Of a stretch of 64,000 bases of DNA, positions 11,229-22,948 are shown in pieces. Every line of letters begins with the position of its first letter. Positions within the stretch are counted from its first letter, which is position 1. Source of the stretch: Lathyrus oleraceus (taxonomy: Eukaryota; Streptophyta; Magnoliopsida; Fabales; Fabaceae); NCBI RefSeq assembly GCF_024323335.1, contig NC_066584.1, positions 423,255,319 to 423,319,318 of the forward strand. The letters are read 5' to 3'. The notes beneath the pieces were generated by a model, which was not told the DNA's origin, did not search any database, and saw nothing but the letters and a program-made list of their open reading frames with translations. The position numbers were made by a program, and so were the translations under genes.

Positions 11229-13990
11229 AAGTGGCATCTTTTCATGTCATCCTTTGTTACGTCGCCTCGGTAGCCAATGTTACATCTCTTTCGTGTGTGA
11301 CGTTAAAAGTGTTATTTGCAGTACTGTAAATGTCTTGTGGTGACTATTTTATTTAAATTGAAATAGGAATGATACCTTCACAATGATACCCTAAGTGAAG
11401 GTGAGCATGCGATGACAGGTGTTGATTGATGTTAGTATTTCCGCTGCAATGTTTTATTGATTGTTAAATGTTTGTTTTGTTAAAGATTTTGTCGTTGGTG
11501 ACACCTTAGATTATCGTGTAAAGCTTAATATATAAGTATCAGGGTTTAGAGTGTTACACATATCAGATCTTGTAGAGGATATGAGAGATGGCCTATCAAA
11601 TTACCTTGCCACCACCTCTTGCTAATCTTCATGATGTGTTTTGTATGTCTTAGTTAAGGAGATACATTTCAAACTAGTCTCATGTAATCCAAGTGGACAT
11701 TGTATGTAATATCCCATATTCCCTTAAATGCTCAATTAGTTGTCTGTTGAGACCAATTGAGTTCCTATGTACTCTATCTTTTGTCAATTGGAACAATTAA
11801 AGCTCCTATGTGCTCCAAGTGTTATCAACTGGGACCAATAGAGTAACTAGTGAACTCTGAAGAGATTAATTATTAATAAAAGAGACAGACCAATATTAAT
11901 AATTACAAGAGAGGACATTTTTTATAACATTAATAATTGGTCAATTGGTGCTGGAAGATAAAATATCAATTGGGATATTTTTATTACTACTTGATATTAT
12001 AAATATTATATATGTATTTTGTGTGGTTAGAAAGAAAGAGAAGAAGAAAAGGATAAAAAGAAGTAGGTAAGAGAGAGTGAGAGATATCAAAGAGGAAAAA
12101 GAAAAGAAAGAGAAGGAAAGAAGAAGAGAGAAAGAGGAAAGAAGAGCTTGGAGGAAAGGACGAAAAACCATGGAGAATTATCATCTTCACCACCGTCATC
12201 ATGTCATCTTCACTCTCACTTTCACCAACCTTCATCTTCTTCTTCTACAAGGCGAGTTCTTAAATAGATTTAGCATTTAGGGGAAAATAACTCATGTTTG
12301 GGGGATAGGATTTGTGTGAATTTGTGATGAAATTGTTGTGTTCATACTCCGCATCCATGCTATGTGTTGATATTATGTTGTTGTGATCCTTGAGTGTTTG
12401 GTATGGATTGGGAGGGTTGAAATTGGAAAAAGGAGTGTTTAAAAGATGAATTTTTGAAGAAAATTGAAGAACCAATCGATTGGATGGATTTTCTGTTGAG
12501 AAGAAGTGGATTTTCTGTTGAGAAGAAGTGGCATCTTTTCATGTCATCCTTTGTTACGTCGCCTCGGTAGCCAATGTTACATCTCTTTCGTGTGTGACGT
12601 TAAAAGCGTTATTTGTAGTACTGTAAATGTCTTGTGGTGACTATTTTATTTAAATTGAAATAGGAATGATACCTCCACAATGATACCCTAAGTGAAGGTG
12701 AGCATGCGATGACGGGTGTTGATTGACGTTAGTATTTCCGCTGCAATGTTTTATTGATTGTTAAATGTTTGTTTTGTTAAAGATTTTGTCGTTGGTGACA
12801 CCTTAGATTATCGTGTAAAGCTTAATATATAAGTATCGGGGTTTAGAGTGTTACACATATCAGATCTTGTAGAGGATATGAGAGATGGCCTATCAAATTA
12901 CCTTGCCACCACCTCTTGCTAATCTTCATGATGTGTTTCGTATGTCTTAGTTAAGGAGATACATTTCAAACCATCCTCATGTAATCCAAGTGGACATTGT
13001 ATGTAATATCCCATATTCCCTTAAATGCTTAATTAGTTGTCTGTTGAGACCAATTGAGTTCCTATGTACTCTATCTTTTGTCAATTGGAACAATTAAAGC
13101 TCCTATGTGCTCTAAGTGTTATCAACTGGGACCAATAGAGTAACTAGTGAACTCTGAAGAGATTAATTATTAATAAAAGAGACAGACCAATATTAATAAT
13201 TACAAGATAGGACATTTTTTATAACATTAATAATTGGTCAATTGGTGCTGGAAGATATAATATCAATTGGGATATTTTTATTACTACTTGATATTATAAA
13301 TATTATATATGTATTTTGTGTGGTTAGAAAGAAAGAGAAGAAGAAAAGGATAAGAAGAAGTAGGTAAGAGAGAGTGAGAGATATCAAAGAGGAAAAAGAA
13401 AAGAAAGAGAAGGAAAGAAGAAGAGAGAAAGAGGAAAGAAGAGCTTGGAGGAAAGGAAGAAAAACCATGGAGAATTATCATCTTCACCACCATCATCATG
13501 TCATCTTCACTCTCACTTTCACCAACCTTCATCTTCTTCTTCTACAAGGCGAGTTCTTAGATAGATTTAGCATTTGGGGGAAAATAACTCATGTTTGGGG
13601 GATAGGATTTGTGTGAATTTGTGATGAAATTGTTGTGTTCATACTCCGCATCCATGCTATGTGTTGATATCATGTTGTTGTGATCCTTGAGTGTTTGGTA
13701 TGGATTGGTGTCATACCCCGAAATTCACCCTACTCCGATACTACTTTCATCTGATCCATGCCCCTACTGCAACTGCATGCTTTCATTATCTCCTCATCAT
13801 AATTATATTAACTTTCATAACCAAATACATATTGCATGGGATCAAGGCATGATTTAAAAAAAAATAAAAAAATAAAAAAAAAAAAAGAGGAAAAGGGGGG
13901 AAACCGGATTTTGCCTTGCACACTCCAAAAAAAAGAGCATTTTTTGCACAAAGGGTATTTGGTTCCCCCCATTTTCCCACTAACTTTCCC

Positions 13991-13998
13991 TATAAATA
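13991..13998 (+). promoter_or_regulatory. LTR TATA box of element A
   Basis: TATAAATA in 'tttccctataaatagatgc', about 280 bp into the LTR, followed by a C/T-rich leader. This is a likely transcription start region. Confidence 0.6.
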
Positions 13999-16370
13999 GA
14001 TGCACCATTCCCCTTCATTTTTCATGCTTTCTAGCCCCCAAAAATGATGAAAAAATATCATTCAACCCCTCTTCTCCAAACCTAAATCAAAACCCAAAAA
14101 ACCTTTCCCTCCCAAAAGTCACCACCACCAACTTTTTTTCATTTCACATTTTTTTTCCTCAAAATTTCTCACTCTTTAACACTCATAAGCCAATCCATTT
14201 ACTAAGCTTTCACCATAAATATTTTCATCCCAAATCCCTCACTTCACATTCAAGCTCAACACCATTTCTACCTAGTTTTTTTTCCACATTTTTGTGGGTA
14301 ATGATTTTAACTTAAACTCTTTAACTTTTTGTTTCTTTTTTTTGATTAAAAATGGTTGCTTGTTCTTGGTTGGTCTTTTGAGATGGTTTAGATTCAAGCT
14401 TGCAAAAAAAATGATTTACTTCGGTTTACTCACCTTTTTTAAAGATTTTTTTACTATCTTTTTTCACCTTTTTGTGGTTGCTTTGTGTGTGTTATTTTTT
14501 TCTTTTATTATGAACTTATTGTTGTATTTGTTTGGTTGATGGGGTCTATTAGATCATGACCATGGTTATTTAGAGTTGATTAAATCTTCAATGTTTCAAA
14601 CCTATCTATGGTTGATCAATAGATCATTCATGATACTTTGAGGCATTGATAGATTGCCTCTATTTTAACCATATTTGGGTCATTTGATGCATAGATGAAA
14701 CCATGTCTTTACATTAACTTGTTAATCCATTTGCTTATTGTTACTAACTACTAATTACTAACTCCTAATATTTATATTATTGCAATTTATTTTATTGTTC
14801 ATTTTATTTCATTTACTTTATGTTTATGTTCACTAACTACCAACTTCTAACATTTATATTATTGCACTTTATCTTTTTATTTATTTTTTTCTTTTGTTCA
14901 CTTTACTTCAAGTATTTTATGTTTATGTTTATTATTATCTAACTATATCATTTACATTAGGCTAACTTATTTACCACCTCATTATCTTGTTAAATAAAAA
15001 AGGAATAAAAATAAAAGAAAGAGAACAAATCACTTTTTTTATTTATTTTTTAATACTAATAGATGGACTTAAGGTTGCATAACTTTCTTTGTTACAAATC
15101 TATTGTTAGTTGATTTTTTTAATCATCTTCAATACTTTGCATCAATGATAAGCTATCCCTTAATGTGTCATATTTTAAGTCTTTTTGGTCTAAAAAAAAT
15201 ACTCTTAAAAAAATATTCATTTTTGTACATGTTACTAACCACTAATTATACTTCATTAATTTTGTTCATCATTAACCTTTGTTATTGTGATTTTGGTGTT
15301 ATTGACTTATATTTGTTTTATATCATTTATACTCACTAACCATTACTATTGTGATATTTTTTTTGTTTTTTTTAATTTACTTTTATGTCATTACCTTGTA
15401 ATTTACATTAAAGTACTCATCATCATCATCATTGTACAAATTCATAATGCATGTTTATTTACTTGTTATTTATTTTATTATCATCAAACATTAAAAAACA
15501 ACAAAAATATGATAAAATGATAAGACAAAAATATTCATTCCACTCTTAATCAACTTGGACTTAGAGGATTTCATTTTTGGACCCTTGCTTGGAGGCCTTT
15601 CCCTTATCTTTGTGATACTTTGTAAATGTTGGATTTTATTTGTAACTTACATTCATGTTGTAAGAATGGCATCATGGCACCACCTTAGGGGGACATGTTT
15701 GTAAGACCATTATCCCTTGTTTAGCTTAGGTCACTTTTGCATACAAAAGGCTTTCTCTTGGGCTACCTTACAATGAGACTTTTTAATTTCTTGTTGGTTA
15801 CTTTGCATTCATGTTGCATAAGCTAAATTTCATAATCAAAATAAAATAAACCCTTGATTCAACGTCAAGTGGCATTTCTTAGCCAAATTCAAAAATACTT
15901 AATAATTACGATTATTATTGTGCGCCATGAGCCTTAAGTGGTGGAGAATGAGTGAGAATGGAGCATTCCTACCCTTACTCTGATTATTTTGGACGCAAGA
16001 CGCTTGACTTGTTGTCTAGAATAATCACCTCCGCCCATAGACTTTAGTACAATATAATCACAAACATTCTTTCATAAAACCCTTATTCAAGGTAAAAACA
16101 ATATAACTCATCAAACTCCTTTTTGTGCCTTAGGGCATCATCCTAAAAACCCTTTTTTCCAAAGGTAAAATCAACCAACACACAAATATTTTCTACTCCG
16201 AACTATGGAGCTCTGATTCCTCATCCCCGAATGAGTGATACGTAGGCACAAGGGCCACAATCCTTGGCGAGCACTATAATAACAAAAACACCCCCCTTCT
16301 TTTCACACATTCTTTTGAAAATAAAATAAAAATTGATAAATCCCATGTATGTAAAACAACCCAAATGGTT

Positions 16371-16388
16371 CCCATGGAGTACCATGGG
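16371..16388 (+). other. Conserved LTR hairpin (element A copy)
   Basis: Arms CCCATGG and CCATGGG close a 4-nt AGTA loop; 'ggggtgctaacacc' follows 8 nt later. Equivalent hairpins occur in the LTRs of D (27365-27380, 53547-53562) and B (28696-28711, 42235-42250), and degenerate forms lie near 50, 417 and 4569. Confidence 0.7.
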
Positions 16389-16643
16389 CGTAAGGGGTGC
16401 TAACACCTTCCCCTTACGCAACCGACTTCCGAACCCAAATCTCGGTTGCGAGACTGATTCCTTATTCTCTTTTAAGCGTTTCCCGTGCGGGTCTATTTTC
16501 CGAGGGTTTTATCGACTATTTCCCCTCTCTTCTCCGATAGAGGTGAACTAAATAAAATTCGGTGGCGACTCTTCTGACTTTGCCTCTCTTTGGCATTCTC
16601 TTTAGTCCCGGTTTCATTATCGTGAAATCCCGGTAGCGACAGC

Positions 16644-16661
16644 TGGCGACTCTGCTAGGGA
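16644..16661 (+). promoter_or_regulatory. Primer-binding site (tRNA-Arg type)
   Basis: TGGCGACTCTGCTAGGGA begins 2 nt after the LTR. It is the complement of a tRNA 3' end with CCA. Known Ogre elements use tRNA-Arg, and the implied acceptor stem (GACTCTG...) fits plant tRNA-Arg. It differs by one base from the sites in B and D (GCTGGGGA). Confidence 0.85.
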
Positions 16662-16929
16662 CCAAAAAAATCCCTAAGCAAGTCTAGCCTAGTTTGGGTT
16701 GTTTCTTCTTTTACGTACGTGGAGATTTATCTGTTATCTATTTTTCTGTATATATTGCTTTCTTTGCTAACTCGTGCATATTTTCTTTGTTTACCTGTTG
16801 GTCCGAAACTCTGACTCTGTGACGAAGAATTTTTGGAAGAAATAATGATTGCAAAGAAAAAAACCTTGTGTGAAGGACTCCCCACCCGAGTCTGAGAGTT
16901 TGCTTGAGATAGGAGAGGTTGAGTAGTAT

Positions 16930-17265
16930 TGATCCGTGAGGTTCCTTCCTCGTTAGGATCGTACGAGAACCTCACTTAGTGGTAGATTCTCTTAAGGGGA
17001 TTGATGACCGTCGTGCTTTCGGCGTAAGCATCTTTTCTTTTACTAGAGTCAATGACCCTAAGACCCCTTTTAGAACCTTTAAAACTATGGCTAGCCTAGA
17101 CCGATGGTCGCGTAGTATAGGCCACCGAGGTGCCTTCCTCGTAAGGGTCGATACGAATATCTCACTTAAAGTAGATGACTTTGATGGAGCAGTCGCCTGG
17201 CAAGTAAATTGACATAAGCGGCTGACAGTCAAAGAAGTCCATGACTCTAGGGGCAGTGTCTTAAA
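16930..17265 (+). repeat. Repeated leader module of element A
   Basis: Two diverged copies, about 185 bp apart, share 'cctcgt[t/a]agg[a/g]tcg', 'tacga', 'ctcactta' and an 'agtca.tgac' motif. The leader of element D (52530-53080, opposite strand) carries the same module in more copies. It is non-coding. Confidence 0.6.
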
Positions 17266-17492
17266 CCCAATTTTCCAAAAGCCTTAGATCACACAAAGCG
17301 AGAACCTTGGTTTACTAAGCAGTCATTATTAACTCCATGCTTCGTCACGATGGTCCAAAACCACGAACCCATGCCTAAAAACCTGTGGAAATAATAAACC
17401 AATCATTCATTCATCATCAAAATAATAAGCAAAGCTCTTAAAATTTTCGTTTGTTCAAACACAGAATTACAAGACTATTTTCCGACACAACC

Positions 17493-19325
17493 ATGGATAC
17501 TTCAACAAAGAAAAGCACTTCTTCTTTCCGCTTCAAGAGTCCCGATATCAGGTCATTAAAGATCCTCTGTTCAAAGGTCGTAACTATCAAAGGCAATAAG
17601 TTTAGAGCCAATTTTGGGAACATTATAGATCTTCTAACCGAGAAGGTTGACTATTGTGCTATCACTACAATGTCCAAATACTATGACGTTCCTTTAAGAT
17701 GCTTCACTTTCCCCGACTTCCAAATCTCTCCAACCTTGGAAGACCTCGAGAGACTCCTCAATCGAACAATCAAGGAATACAACCCTTTCCCAAAATTGGA
17801 AGAAGGATTCTGTTTGACCGAGCTCTCACTCATCTTGGGTATCAACACCAACAAGTTAGTGGATAATTGGGGCGTTAAAGGATCCCTCAAAGGTTTAACT
17901 CAAAAGTTCCTAGAAGCCCATGCTTGGGAAATGATTAAAGAAGGAAGACCCGACTTTTGTAGTGCAACCTTGGCACTTTTGATTCATGGAATTGTCCTCT
18001 TCCCAAATCTGGACAAGTTTGTGGATCAGTTAGCAGTTGAAGTCTTTTTAACAAAGAACCCGGTGCCTTTTCTACTTGCCGATTTCTACCATACCTTCCA
18101 TACAAGGCATGAGAAGGGGGGAGGTACTTACCTTTGTTGCGCTCCTATGCTACATCTTTGGATGAGGGCCCGCATGCCTCAAAGTGGACTTTTCGTCGAA
18201 AACAAACTGACATGGCCGCAAAGGTTCGCATCTCTCTCTGCCAACTCAATTCTATGGTACAAGAGGGAATGGGATATAAAGGATGTCATCGCAAGATGTG
18301 GAGAGTTCTCTAATGTACCCTTGATAGGAACACAAGGTTGCATCAACTATAACCCTGCTATACTCAAGAGACAACTAGGGTACGCCATGACAAGTCCCCC
18401 CGAGGAAAGAGATTTCATTCCATTTGTCATCAATACCGTGGATCCACTTGATTCGAACGTGAAAAGAGTGAGAAAAGCTTGGACAAGCATAATTCGTATT
18501 AGCCATGAATGGGGCAAGAAAAATATCCTAGCCAAGGAACCCTACTATGTGTGGGTAAAAGATAGGGCTAGGGTGGTTAAGATGTCGTTTCTGTTTGATC
18601 CTTCTTCATTCCCGTTGATGCCTGAGCCCGAGCCTATCCTACAAGAGGACATGGACAAACTTACCAGCCAAATCAAAGAGCTCGAGTTGGAAAACACTCA
18701 ACTACGAGTCGAACTCAATCGCGCCAAGGAACGTAACCATGTCTTGGAGGATAAGGGTAAGCAAGTCTGTGAAAATTTTGAAGATAGCAAGAAAAGGCTC
18801 CGATTAGCCGAGGGACAAAGAGTTTGGGTTGGTGGAGCTTTACAAGGAGCTAATTCTGAGCTAGATTTCCGCAACGAGGAGTTGGATCGAGCATCCCGAA
18901 TCATCAAGGACCTTGAAAATACTGTCGAGAGGTCTAATGCCATGAAGAAAGAAGCGAAGGAAGATTACGAGGCCCAGATTCTCGAACTAAGGACCACTCT
19001 AAAAGAGTATAAGGATTTGCTAGCCAAGGAGCAACTAGAGAAAGAAAAGATTCATCGAAGCTTCATGCGTGAGCAGTTCAACCTTGGACGAGCTTGTGAG
19101 CAAATCAAGAACTTAAAGAGGGGAATCTATGACCAAGCCTATGTAGAATTGCAAAACAACTGCAGACATTGGGAGGAGCGTTGCTATGAATTCGAAGCTG
19201 CCATTGTTCAAAGGGACGAAATCATCCATAATCTCCAAGTCCTTTATGAAGAATGGAGGGACAAGTACACCAACATGACAGTATTAACCAATTATGCCCT
19301 TCAAGAATTTCCCGACAAGTTGTAG
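17493..19325 (+). CDS. Ogre ORF1 protein, function unknown
   Basis: This is the extra ORF before gag that marks Ogre elements; its function is not known. I prefer the ATG at 17493 (context accATGg), although the frame opens at 17451. The N-terminal ~370 residues resemble the globular domain of ORF1 in element B: both have CFTFPD followed by P-T-L-E, 'NWGVKGSLKGL'/'GVKGLLAKF', 'ALLIHGIVLFPN'/'ALLIYGLVLFPN' and FLTxNPVP. Residues ~380-600 are a long charged coiled coil. The frame stops at TAG (19323-19325), but 48 more codons stay open to 19472, so the stop may be a nonsense change that trims the tail. The plant mobile-domain-like (DUF7745-type) assignment is from memory. Confidence 0.75.
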   Translation: MDTSTKKSTSSFRFKSPDIRSLKILCSKVVTIKGNKFRANFGNIIDLLTEKVDYCAITTMSKYYDVPLRCFTFPDFQISPTLEDLERLLNRTIKEYNPFPKLEEGFCLTELSLILGINTNKLVDNWGVKGSLKGLTQKFLEAHAWEMIKEGRPDFCSATLALLIHGIVLFPNLDKFVDQLAVEVFLTKNPVPFLLADFYHTFHTRHEKGGGTYLCCAPMLHLWMRARMPQSGLFVENKLTWPQRFASLSANSILWYKREWDIKDVIARCGEFSNVPLIGTQGCINYNPAILKRQLGYAMTSPPEERDFIPFVINTVDPLDSNVKRVRKAWTSIIRISHEWGKKNILAKEPYYVWVKDRARVVKMSFLFDPSSFPLMPEPEPILQEDMDKLTSQIKELELENTQLRVELNRAKERNHVLEDKGKQVCENFEDSKKRLRLAEGQRVWVGGALQGANSELDFRNEELDRASRIIKDLENTVERSNAMKKEAKEDYEAQILELRTTLKEYKDLLAKEQLEKEKIHRSFMREQFNLGRACEQIKNLKRGIYDQAYVELQNNCRHWEERCYEFEAAIVQRDEIIHNLQVLYEEWRDKYTNMTVLTNYALQEFPDKL

Positions 19326-19808
19326 GAGGCAGATCTGATCATGTGCCCAGATAATACCCCCAAAGAGGTCTACCACTTCGTCAAGTTCTGCAAAAGAACA
19401 ATGGCCGAACTCATCACCGACATTGAGGCTCTCCGCAAGTCTCAAGGGGTCACTTTTAGGGTGGATATCTAGTTGGTTTATTTGCTTCCATTACTTGCAT
19501 TTTGCAACTTCTATATATTATTGTCTCTTTTCCCTTCAAAGGATGAATGAAAGTTGCGATTTTTCTCTATTGTGTTTTCCTATTTCATGATTGTGAACGA
19601 GAATCGTCAAGTAGTTGTTGCAATGAATAAACATGAATAACTAAAAAGAGCTTTGCTTTACCAAAAAATTTCATGCATCATATGCATCTTTCGAAACACA
19701 AAAACAAAAAAAAACAAAAAAAAAACTCATCCATCCACCCTTTTTTTTCAGAACCACTCTTCAAAGCTGACTTTTCGGTACGATACACGAGGACGTCGAC
19801 AAGCTGTC

Positions 19809-22800
19809 ATGGAGCAACTTCAAGAGAACCAAGTTGTCCTTCAGGAAGAAGTATCCCAAATGCGGTCCCAAATGCGGCAATTGATGGAGACTATTCAAGC
19901 AGTCGCAAGAGGCCAGGAGGTTATGGCAAAAATGCAAGAAGAAATGAATCAACGTGCCAGTACTACCAATCCTCCTACCCCTCAAACGGTCGAGAATCCG
20001 ACTCCAGTTCCTCAAGCTGATCCTCCAATTAACATTAATGCACCCGGCGGTGTTCCAAACGACAATCCTCGTCCTCATGCTCTTGAGACAGATAACCAAC
20101 TTGATGCATTCTTCAGCCCAAGGGACGCTTCTCAGGATGACGCCTTCGGTTCCGCAACCAACAAGGTGGAGAGGAAGGTAAAGGCTATCGAGGAAAAGCT
20201 CAAGGCAATAGGGAGCACTGGCATTTTGGGCCTCGATGCGGCAGAAATGTGCTTAGTACCTGGGGTCATCATTCCGCCCAAGTTCAAAGTTCCGGACTTT
20301 GAAAAATATAAGGGAAATAGCGACCCTAGGACACACATTAGGGCATACTGCCGAAAGATGGCTGCCTATTCCAGCGATGATCAACTTCTAATGCATTTTT
20401 TCCAGGATTCCCTCAGTGGGGCATCTTTGGATTGGTACATGCAACTCGAGGGAAACCATATTCACACCTGGAGGGAAATGGTCGAGGCATTCCTCAAGCA
20501 CTATCAGTACAACACTGATATGGCACCTAATCGCACGCAGTTGCAAAATTTGACTCAGAGGTCTGAGGAGTCCTTCAAAGAGTATGCCCAGCGGTGGAGG
20601 GAATTAGCTGCTAGGGTACAACCCCCATTGCTAGAAAGAGAACTAGTAGACATGTTTATGGGAAACTTACAAGGTCCATACCTTGATAGAATGGTAGGGA
20701 GCACCTCTTCAGGCTTTTCTGACCTGGTCTTAGCCGGTGAAAGGATAGAAAATATGATTAAAATGGGAAAGATCCAGAACTCTGCCAGTACTTCTAGTGC
20801 ATCGAAGAAACCTTTTGTTCCCTATGGTAAAAAACGAGAAGGCGAGACCAATGTTGCCTCCATCATTCGAACAAGAAATCCCACTTATCCACAAGTAGCT
20901 GCCATAGCTCCCGTCCAACCAAGTCAACAACAACCATTTGCAATTCATGTTCAAACTCAACAACAACAACGGTATCAACAACAACCGCAACATCAGCAAC
21001 CACAATATCAACAACAATAAAGGATGCGAAGGCCCGAGAGAAGATTTGACCCAGTTCCCATGCCTTATAGCCACATTCTACCATATTTATTGAGGGGATC
21101 AGTTGTGCAACTAAGGGAGTTAAGACCCCCACCAGCGGTTCTTCCTCCCGGTTATGATGCAAATGCCCGCTGTGAATTTCATTCTGGCGCTCCCGGGCAT
21201 TCGATCGAGAATTGTAAAGCATTAAAGTATAAGGTTCAAGATCTTATTGACTCTAAGGCAATCACGTTCGCCCCCAAGAGGCCGAATGTGAATAATAACC
21301 CGATGCCCCCTCACAACAATGCATCGGTGAATATAATGGAAGCTGACAATGGAAGGAGATTGATGTCCTGTGTGGACAAGTTAAAAACACCACTCATCGA
21401 GATCAAGAATGCTTTGATGAAGAATAATACCTTTCCCATCTGTGGTAATGATTGTGAACATTGTCTGATTAACCCGCAACAATGTAGAACATTGAAGTCT
21501 GTCATACAACAATTAATGAACCAAGGGATCTTGGTGGTAGACTGCCCATCTACAAAGGAAGATGTGTCTACCCTCGAGATACCATACGACGAAGTCCCTC
21601 CTCTGCAAATTCCATATGAATTCTCTCAGTTAACTCTGTCGACAAATCCTATTACTCCAATCATAATAACAGTTCCCACACCATTCCCATATGTTGACAC
21701 CAAGGCGGTCCCTTGGATGTACGACACCTCAGTCTACATTCATGGTCAGAAGATTCAAGAAGAACCGATAAAGTCTAGTGACCCAATGATCAATATCACC
21801 GGCACTAGCGGAGTCACAAGAAGTGGAAGGATATTTGCACCGACACCCACTCCAATTGGAACTATCAATCCTTCAACTTCAGACAAAGGCAAACAAATTG
21901 ATGGCGCTCAGCAAAGACAAGACCCTGCACCTTCAAGTGAAGTAGACGAGTTCTTACGCATCATCAAGAAGAGCGATTACCGAGTAGTTGATCAGCTTAA
22001 CCAGACACCCTCGAAGATCTCAATGTTGTCTCTATTGATGTGCTCGGAGGCCCATAGGGAGGCTTTGGTAAAGTTTCTGAGGACAACTCATGTACCACAA
22101 GAGATACCTGTTTGTCAGTTTGAAGGAGTAGTTAACAATATCGCTACTAGCTTAAGCTTAGGTTTCAGTGATGAAGAGCTTCCCGCCGAGGGGAGGAATC
22201 ATAACAAGGCTCTCCATATTTCCATTGAGTGTGTGGACAGAGTCCTATCAAGAGTTTCGGTAGACACTGGGTCTTCCCTCAATGTGATGCCTAAGAGCTC
22301 CTTTGCTAAACTAACTATTGAAGGACTCGTAATGAAGCCGAGTGAGCTTATAGTAAGAGCATTTGATGGGACTAGAAGGACTGTAATCGGTGAGGTGAAT
22401 TTGCCTACGAAGATTGTTCCCCATATTTTCCTTATCACTTTCTTCGTAATGGATATCTATCCAGCCTACAGTTGTCTGCTTGGGAGGCCTTGGATCCATT
22501 CGGCTGGTGCAGTCACTTCAACGCTCCACCAAAAATTGAAATTCTTAGCTGATGATAAGCTAGTTGTTGTCGAGGGTGAGGAGGACATTATGGTAAGTCA
22601 CCTCGCATCTTTCCGATATGTTGAGGGAGAAGGGGAGATAAGGGAAGTCCCATTCCAATCATTTGAAGTTATCAATGTTGAAATGGTTTGCCCAGTAAGG
22701 GGTGAATCAAAAGATGCCGAATCTCCCATGGCATCTCTTAAAGACGCCCTGACAATCATAAAGGATGGACACCCCAAGGATGGGGGAGATTGCTTGAACT

Positions 22801-22850
22801 CCCTACCAACAAGGACCGCACCGGTTTGGGATACAACTCCCAGAATTTGA
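19809..22850 (+). pseudogene. Gag-protease polyprotein of element A, broken
   Basis: Gag forms the particle and the aspartic protease matures it. The start ATGGAGCAACTT at 19809 opens a coiled-coil N-terminus, like the Gag of B. A capsid region follows at about 20280-20700 ('FKVPDFEKYKG', 'WYMQLEGN', 'RWRELAARV'). A glutamine-rich CAA run ends in an in-frame TAA at 21018-21020, most simply a CAA-to-TAA change. Reading continues in the same frame with a CHHC nucleocapsid knuckle (CEFHSGAPGHSIENC) and a protease active site D-T-G-S-S at 22263. Near 22785 a 1-nt shift moves the conserved 'GWGRLLELP' segment into another frame, which stays open to the junction at ~22948. Pol is absent. Confidence 0.85.
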
Positions 22851-22948
22851 AGAAGCCCGCGTTGATAGCTACAAGGGGATCAGTGCTCCCGCTGTCCGAC
22901 AACTTCTCAAGTGCTGGTTACCTGGATGACAATCGTATTTGTGTCGTC

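Larger units (their letters stand above)
9932..13708 (+). repeat. 1,297-bp unit in three tandem copies
   Basis: Units start at 9932, 11229 and 12526, each at 'aagtggcat', which gives an exact 1,297-bp period; the third is cut at 13708 by Ogre element A. Each unit contains, in order, the last 98 bp of the CACTA element, the TAA target duplicate, a chromovirus LTR 3' end (to TGTTACA), a fragment of integrase C-terminus, and a new LTR start (TGTAATATCCC) with a purine-rich leader. Copies differ at scattered single bases. 'aagtggcat' occurs at both junction partners, so microhomology-mediated duplication followed by unequal exchange is likely. The Lys/Glu/Arg-rich frames in the purine tract are not genes. 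Confidence 0.92.
13709..16641 (+). repeat. 5' LTR of Ogre element A
   Basis: It runs from TGTCATACCCCG to ...GTAGCGACA, two bases before the primer site. It contains a TATA box (13991), a long T-rich tract with no gene (14100-15500), the 'gaactatggagctctgatt...gtaggcac' block (16200-16250), a perfect 7-bp hairpin (16371) and the 'ggggtgctaacaccttcccc' block. Reading frames across it are chance. Confidence 0.88.
13709..22948 (+). mobile_element. Ogre-type Ty3/gypsy element 'A', 3'-truncated
   Basis: The order is a 2,933-bp LTR (TGTCATACCCC...GGTAGCGACA), a primer site for tRNA-Arg, a repeated leader, ORF1 and gag-pro. This follows the Ogre/Tat plan, in which ORF1 precedes gag. RT, integrase and the 3' LTR are absent: sequence changes to an inverted Athila-like element near 22949. 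The element entered the third copy of the 1,297-bp tandem unit. With only one LTR, neither insertion age nor TSD can be read. Confidence 0.88.

Noticed and set aside
10780..13616. Repeated Lys/Glu/Arg-rich and Ser/Phe/Leu-rich ORFs
   Set aside because: They lie on both strands of one purine-rich LTR leader repeated in the 1,297-bp units; no start context, domain or neighbour supports a gene.
14294..15520. Hydrophobic ORFs suggesting membrane proteins
   Set aside because: Phe/Leu/Ile-rich translation of the T-rich LTR of element A; composition explains it.
16644..16661. Possible tRNA gene
   Set aside because: Only the 18-nt primer-site complement of a tRNA 3' end is present; no cloverleaf or A/B boxes surround it.
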